Below are positions 36,641 through 38,119 of a stretch of 38,119 nucleotides of DNA, one piece after another (within the stretch, counting starts at the first letter, position 1; the number at the start of each line of letters is the position of its first letter). The stretch comes from an uncultured Bacteroidales bacterium (GTDB taxonomy: Bacteria > Bacteroidota > Bacteroidia > Bacteroidales > Bacteroidaceae). The notes under the pieces were generated by a model. The model did not search any database. It worked only from the letters and a program-made list of their open reading frames with translations, and was not told the origin of the DNA. A program made the position numbers and the translations under genes. The stretch is taken from positions 1-38,119 of the forward strand of contig CACYXI010000021.1 of NCBI GenBank assembly GCA_902778265.1, given 5' to 3'.

Positions 36641-36900
36641 AAGAGGTGCACCCCCAACGCCACCTGTGCCACAAGAATAATCGGCACACCATACTTGAAT
36701 TTCAGGTGCATGGTCTTATGATGCCAAACATACATTCCCATCCACGCACCAATACTACCGCCAATAACGGCAAGGAGTAGGAGAGTGGATTCAGGTATTC
36801 TCCAAAGATTCTTCCTCGCCTTCAACTTATCAATGCCGTAAACGATAAAGGTAATGATGTTGATGGCGAGGAAGTAATATATCAGAATAGTTTGTTGCAT
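36634..36900 (-). CDS. DUF1294-family small membrane protein
   Basis: 88 residues from the ATG at 36900. The frame is open upstream but only across the preceding gene, giving an unlikely Cys-rich start. Two to three hydrophobic segments and the conserved middle IVYGIDKLKARKNLWRIPESTLLLLAVIGGSIGAWMGMYVWHHKT (shown here in part: YGIDKLKA, RIPE, GGSIGAW, HHKT) identify DUF1294, of unknown role. Its start overlaps the end of the GlsB-like gene by 19 bases, so the two are translationally coupled. The stop codon lies in the arm of a long inverted repeat. Confidence 0.88.
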   Translation of the reverse strand: MQQTILIYYFLAINIITFIVYGIDKLKARKNLWRIPESTLLLLAVIGGSIGAWMGMYVWHHKTMHLKFKYGVPIILVAQVALGVHLLK

Positions 36901-37112
36901 ACCCAGAGAACAACAACAGCTCCAACTACGGCACATACAATCTCACCTACCAATGAGGCTACCTGAATGCCGAGGAACTGGAAAATCCAGCCACCTACAG
37001 CTCCACCAACAATACCGAGGAAGAGATCTACGATACAGCCTTTTCCTTCTCTGTTAGTCAACTTGCAAGCAATGAAGCCTGCCAAAATACCGCAAATAAT
37101 ACCTGCTATCAT
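36882..37112 (-). CDS. GlsB/YeaQ/YmgE-family membrane protein
   Basis: 76 residues from the ATG at 37112. A longer frame reaching 37139 would start with TTG inside the -7 box, so it is rejected. Three Gly-rich hydrophobic segments (MIAGIICGILAGFIACKL, LFLGIVGGAVGGWIFQFL, GEIVCAVVGAVVVLWVC) are the signature of the transglycosylase-associated (GlsB/YeaQ) family, small inner-membrane proteins linked with stress responses in other bacteria; no enzymatic role is shown. First gene of a two-gene unit with the DUF1294 gene. Confidence 0.9.
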   Translation of the reverse strand: MIAGIICGILAGFIACKLTNREGKGCIVDLFLGIVGGAVGGWIFQFLGIQVASLVGEIVCAVVGAVVVLWVCNKLF

Positions 37113-37136
37113 AATTTCTGTATTTTTAGTTTTTGA

Positions 37137-37144
37137 CAAAGGTA
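37137..37144 (-). promoter_or_regulatory. -7 box of the GlsB-DUF1294 unit
   Basis: TACCTTTG on the minus strand, 24 bases before the ATG at 37112. It decides the start of the GlsB-like gene. The -33 region is not a clear match. Confidence 0.6.
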
Positions 37145-37289
37145 GTACATTTTACCAAACAACAAGAATTTTTTATGAAAAAATACGTTAAATCCATTTC
37201 GTTTTTGAAAATTACACCAAGAAATACATTGAAATCTGCAAGAAAATATATTATCAGGAAATATATTTCAGTAAATTTTGGGTTAATAT

Positions 37290-37321
37290 TTTGGAGAAAT
37301 CAGATATTTTGCTTATTTTTG
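37290..37321 (+). promoter_or_regulatory. Promoter for a long leader before the second BspA-like gene
   Basis: TTTG 37290-37293, 20 bases, TATTTTTG 37314-37321: full consensus. Transcription would begin near 37328, about 350 bases before the next ATG. Confidence 0.7.
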
Positions 37322-37327
37322 CACTCA

Positions 37328-37680
37328 GATAGAAGTTATAAACAAATATTAACCATTTAAACTTTAATAATAAGAAACAGAAAGTACATTTTAGAATAAA
37401 CTCAGATGAGCGGTAACGCTTTCCCCATGCTGATGAATTTATTAACTTGGGTGAGCAACTACCGATTCTCTCGGAATAAAATATAACATTGAGCTTTTAG
37501 CTCTTGTTCTCTCTAACCGAAATCGCCAATTTCACACATGAGAACAAGAATGCGAAAAGTTCCATGTCCGTTAAGGACGTGGACTTTTACCGTATCTTGT
37601 CTATGTGGATGGTGTTTGGCGATACCAGGTTAGAGGACGAGGATCTCGGAAGGTCTGCGCCCTTTTATTTTTGTCTAATC
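37328..37680 (+). ncRNA. Structured leader RNA or small RNA candidate
   Basis: ~350 bases without an ORF between a full promoter and the ATG at 37681. Ordered hairpins: AGCG-GTAA-CGCT (37409-37420), CCGA-N5-TCGG (37462-37474), GAGC-TTTTA-GCTC (37491-37503), CTTGTTCTC (37503-37511) with GAGAACAAG (37540-37548), and a strong AAAAGT-CCA-GTCC/GGAC-TGG-CTTTT stem (37555-37588). It ends in a GGCG...CGCC segment followed by CTTTTATTTTTG just before the start codon. I do not recognise a known riboswitch class, tmRNA, SRP RNA or RNase P core. Confidence 0.5.
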
Positions 37681-38119
37681 ATGAAAAAGTTATTAACACT
37701 TATTATCCTAAGCATGATTGCCTTCAATGCGATTCATGCAGAAATAACTTGGACTCTATCCAATGATGGAACATTGACTATATCTGGAACTGACATGCCA
37801 GATTATAAACGCTCGTGGCCATATGGAACTAATATTGATGTTCCTTGGGGCTCTAAAAATATAAAGAAAGTTGTAATACAAAATGGAGTCACAAATATTG
37901 GCAATAATGCATTTGCTTTATTAAATCTTAATTCCATTGTTATTCCAAGTTCTGTGACGAGTATTGGAAGTCGTGCTTTCGAAGCTTGCCAGAATCTAAA
38001 GTCTCTTACCATTCCAAATTCTGTTACAAGTATAGGAGAGCATGCTTTCTCTAATTGCTCAGGTCTCACCTCCATCACGATTCCTAACAGCGTGACAAGT
38101 ATTGGAAGTTATGCTTTCT
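37681..38119 (+). CDS. BspA-like leucine-rich repeat protein, N-terminal part
   Basis: Starts at ATG 37681 and runs off the end of the window (146 residues visible). Signal peptide MKKLLTLIILSMIAFNAIHA, then a head starting EITWTLSNDGTLTISG, and LRR_5 repeats of 23 residues (AFALLNLNSIVIPSSVTSIG, AFEACQNLKSLTIPNSV, AFSNCSGLTSITIPNSV). The WTLSNDGTLTISGTG-type head is common to Bacteroidetes BspA-like surface proteins. Probably exported and adhesive by family. It shares nearly identical repeat DNA with the gene at 12491. Preceded by a long structured leader, unlike that gene. Confidence 0.9.
   Translation, partial: MKKLLTLIILSMIAFNAIHAEITWTLSNDGTLTISGTDMPDYKRSWPYGTNIDVPWGSKNIKKVVIQNGVTNIGNNAFALLNLNSIVIPSSVTSIGSRAFEACQNLKSLTIPNSVTSIGEHAFSNCSGLTSITIPNSVTSIGSYAF

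Noticed and set aside
37113-37139. Longer version of the GlsB-like protein starting at 37139
   Set aside because: The start would be TTG lying within the TACCTTTG -7 box, so it could not be on the transcript; the ATG at 37112 gives the usual family N-terminus.
37328-37680. Leader considered as tmRNA, SRP RNA, RNase P RNA or a TPP/cobalamin riboswitch
   Set aside because: The conserved core sequences of these RNAs that I know are not present; I keep it only as an unclassified structured RNA.

Overview
The window looks like a chromosomal segment of a Bacteroidales bacterium, most likely Prevotella or a close relative. The evidence is the promoter type seen again and again (TTTG, 19-20 bases, TAnnTTTG), the lack of strong Shine-Dalgarno sites, BspA-like leucine-rich repeat proteins, PorT-type outer membrane barrels, a DUF5687 permease, a secreted GH9/CE1 plant-polysaccharide set and a C-terminal sorting-like tail on a secreted protease. 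I see no rRNA, tRNA, CRISPR array, intact insertion sequence or prophage.

Layout. 1-1.9 kb: the end of a GGGtGRT-family gene, then a Panacea-type antitoxin overlapping a partner gene broken by a 4-base duplication. 1.9-3.0 kb: a gene-poor repeat region with a 34-bp inverted-repeat element. 3.0-8.7 kb: an MscS channel, two divergent outer membrane barrel paralogues separated by a leader with two tandem hairpins, a six-helix membrane protein, and a large exported HD-GYP-like protein. 9.0-14.7 kb: a Bcp peroxiredoxin, a secreted M6 metalloprotease and a 23-repeat BspA-like protein. 14.7-16.0 kb: another repeat-rich gap. 16.1-20 kb (minus strand): a DUF5687 membrane protein, an unknown protein and an NhaC antiporter. 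20.1-25.0 kb: a hexuronate module with altronate dehydratase and a LacI-type regulator on the minus strand, divergent from KDG kinase and KDPG aldolase. 25.2-28.5 kb: a 1,099-residue sensor-kinase-like protein. 28.5-33.5 kb: a secreted CE1-like esterase, a second esterase and a GH9 glucanase, probably acting together on acylated hemicellulose or beta-glucan. 33.8-38.1 kb: a small lipoprotein, an exported flavodoxin, an esterase and a nitroreductase placed head to head, two small membrane proteins, and a long structured leader before a second BspA-like gene that runs off the end.

Working together. UxaA, KdgK and Eda form a connected route from altronate through KDG and KDPG to pyruvate and glyceraldehyde 3-phosphate, with the adjacent LacI-type protein as the likely switch. 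Isomerase and reductase steps (UxaC, UxaB) are not in the window. The esterases and GH9 are all exported and consecutive.

The most unusual theme is non-coding. Many gene junctions are filled by long, nearly perfect inverted repeats built from short repeated words, with a different vocabulary at each site (GTGAARA; CCCTCCC; GGAGTACAA; TTTACAATG; TAGTAAAT; GTGAAAAAT). Several supply a gene's stop codon, and one family is present three times and appears to have replaced the C-terminus of the NhaC gene. I treat this as the best candidate for an undescribed system in the window. All family names come from reading motifs by eye; no database search was run.
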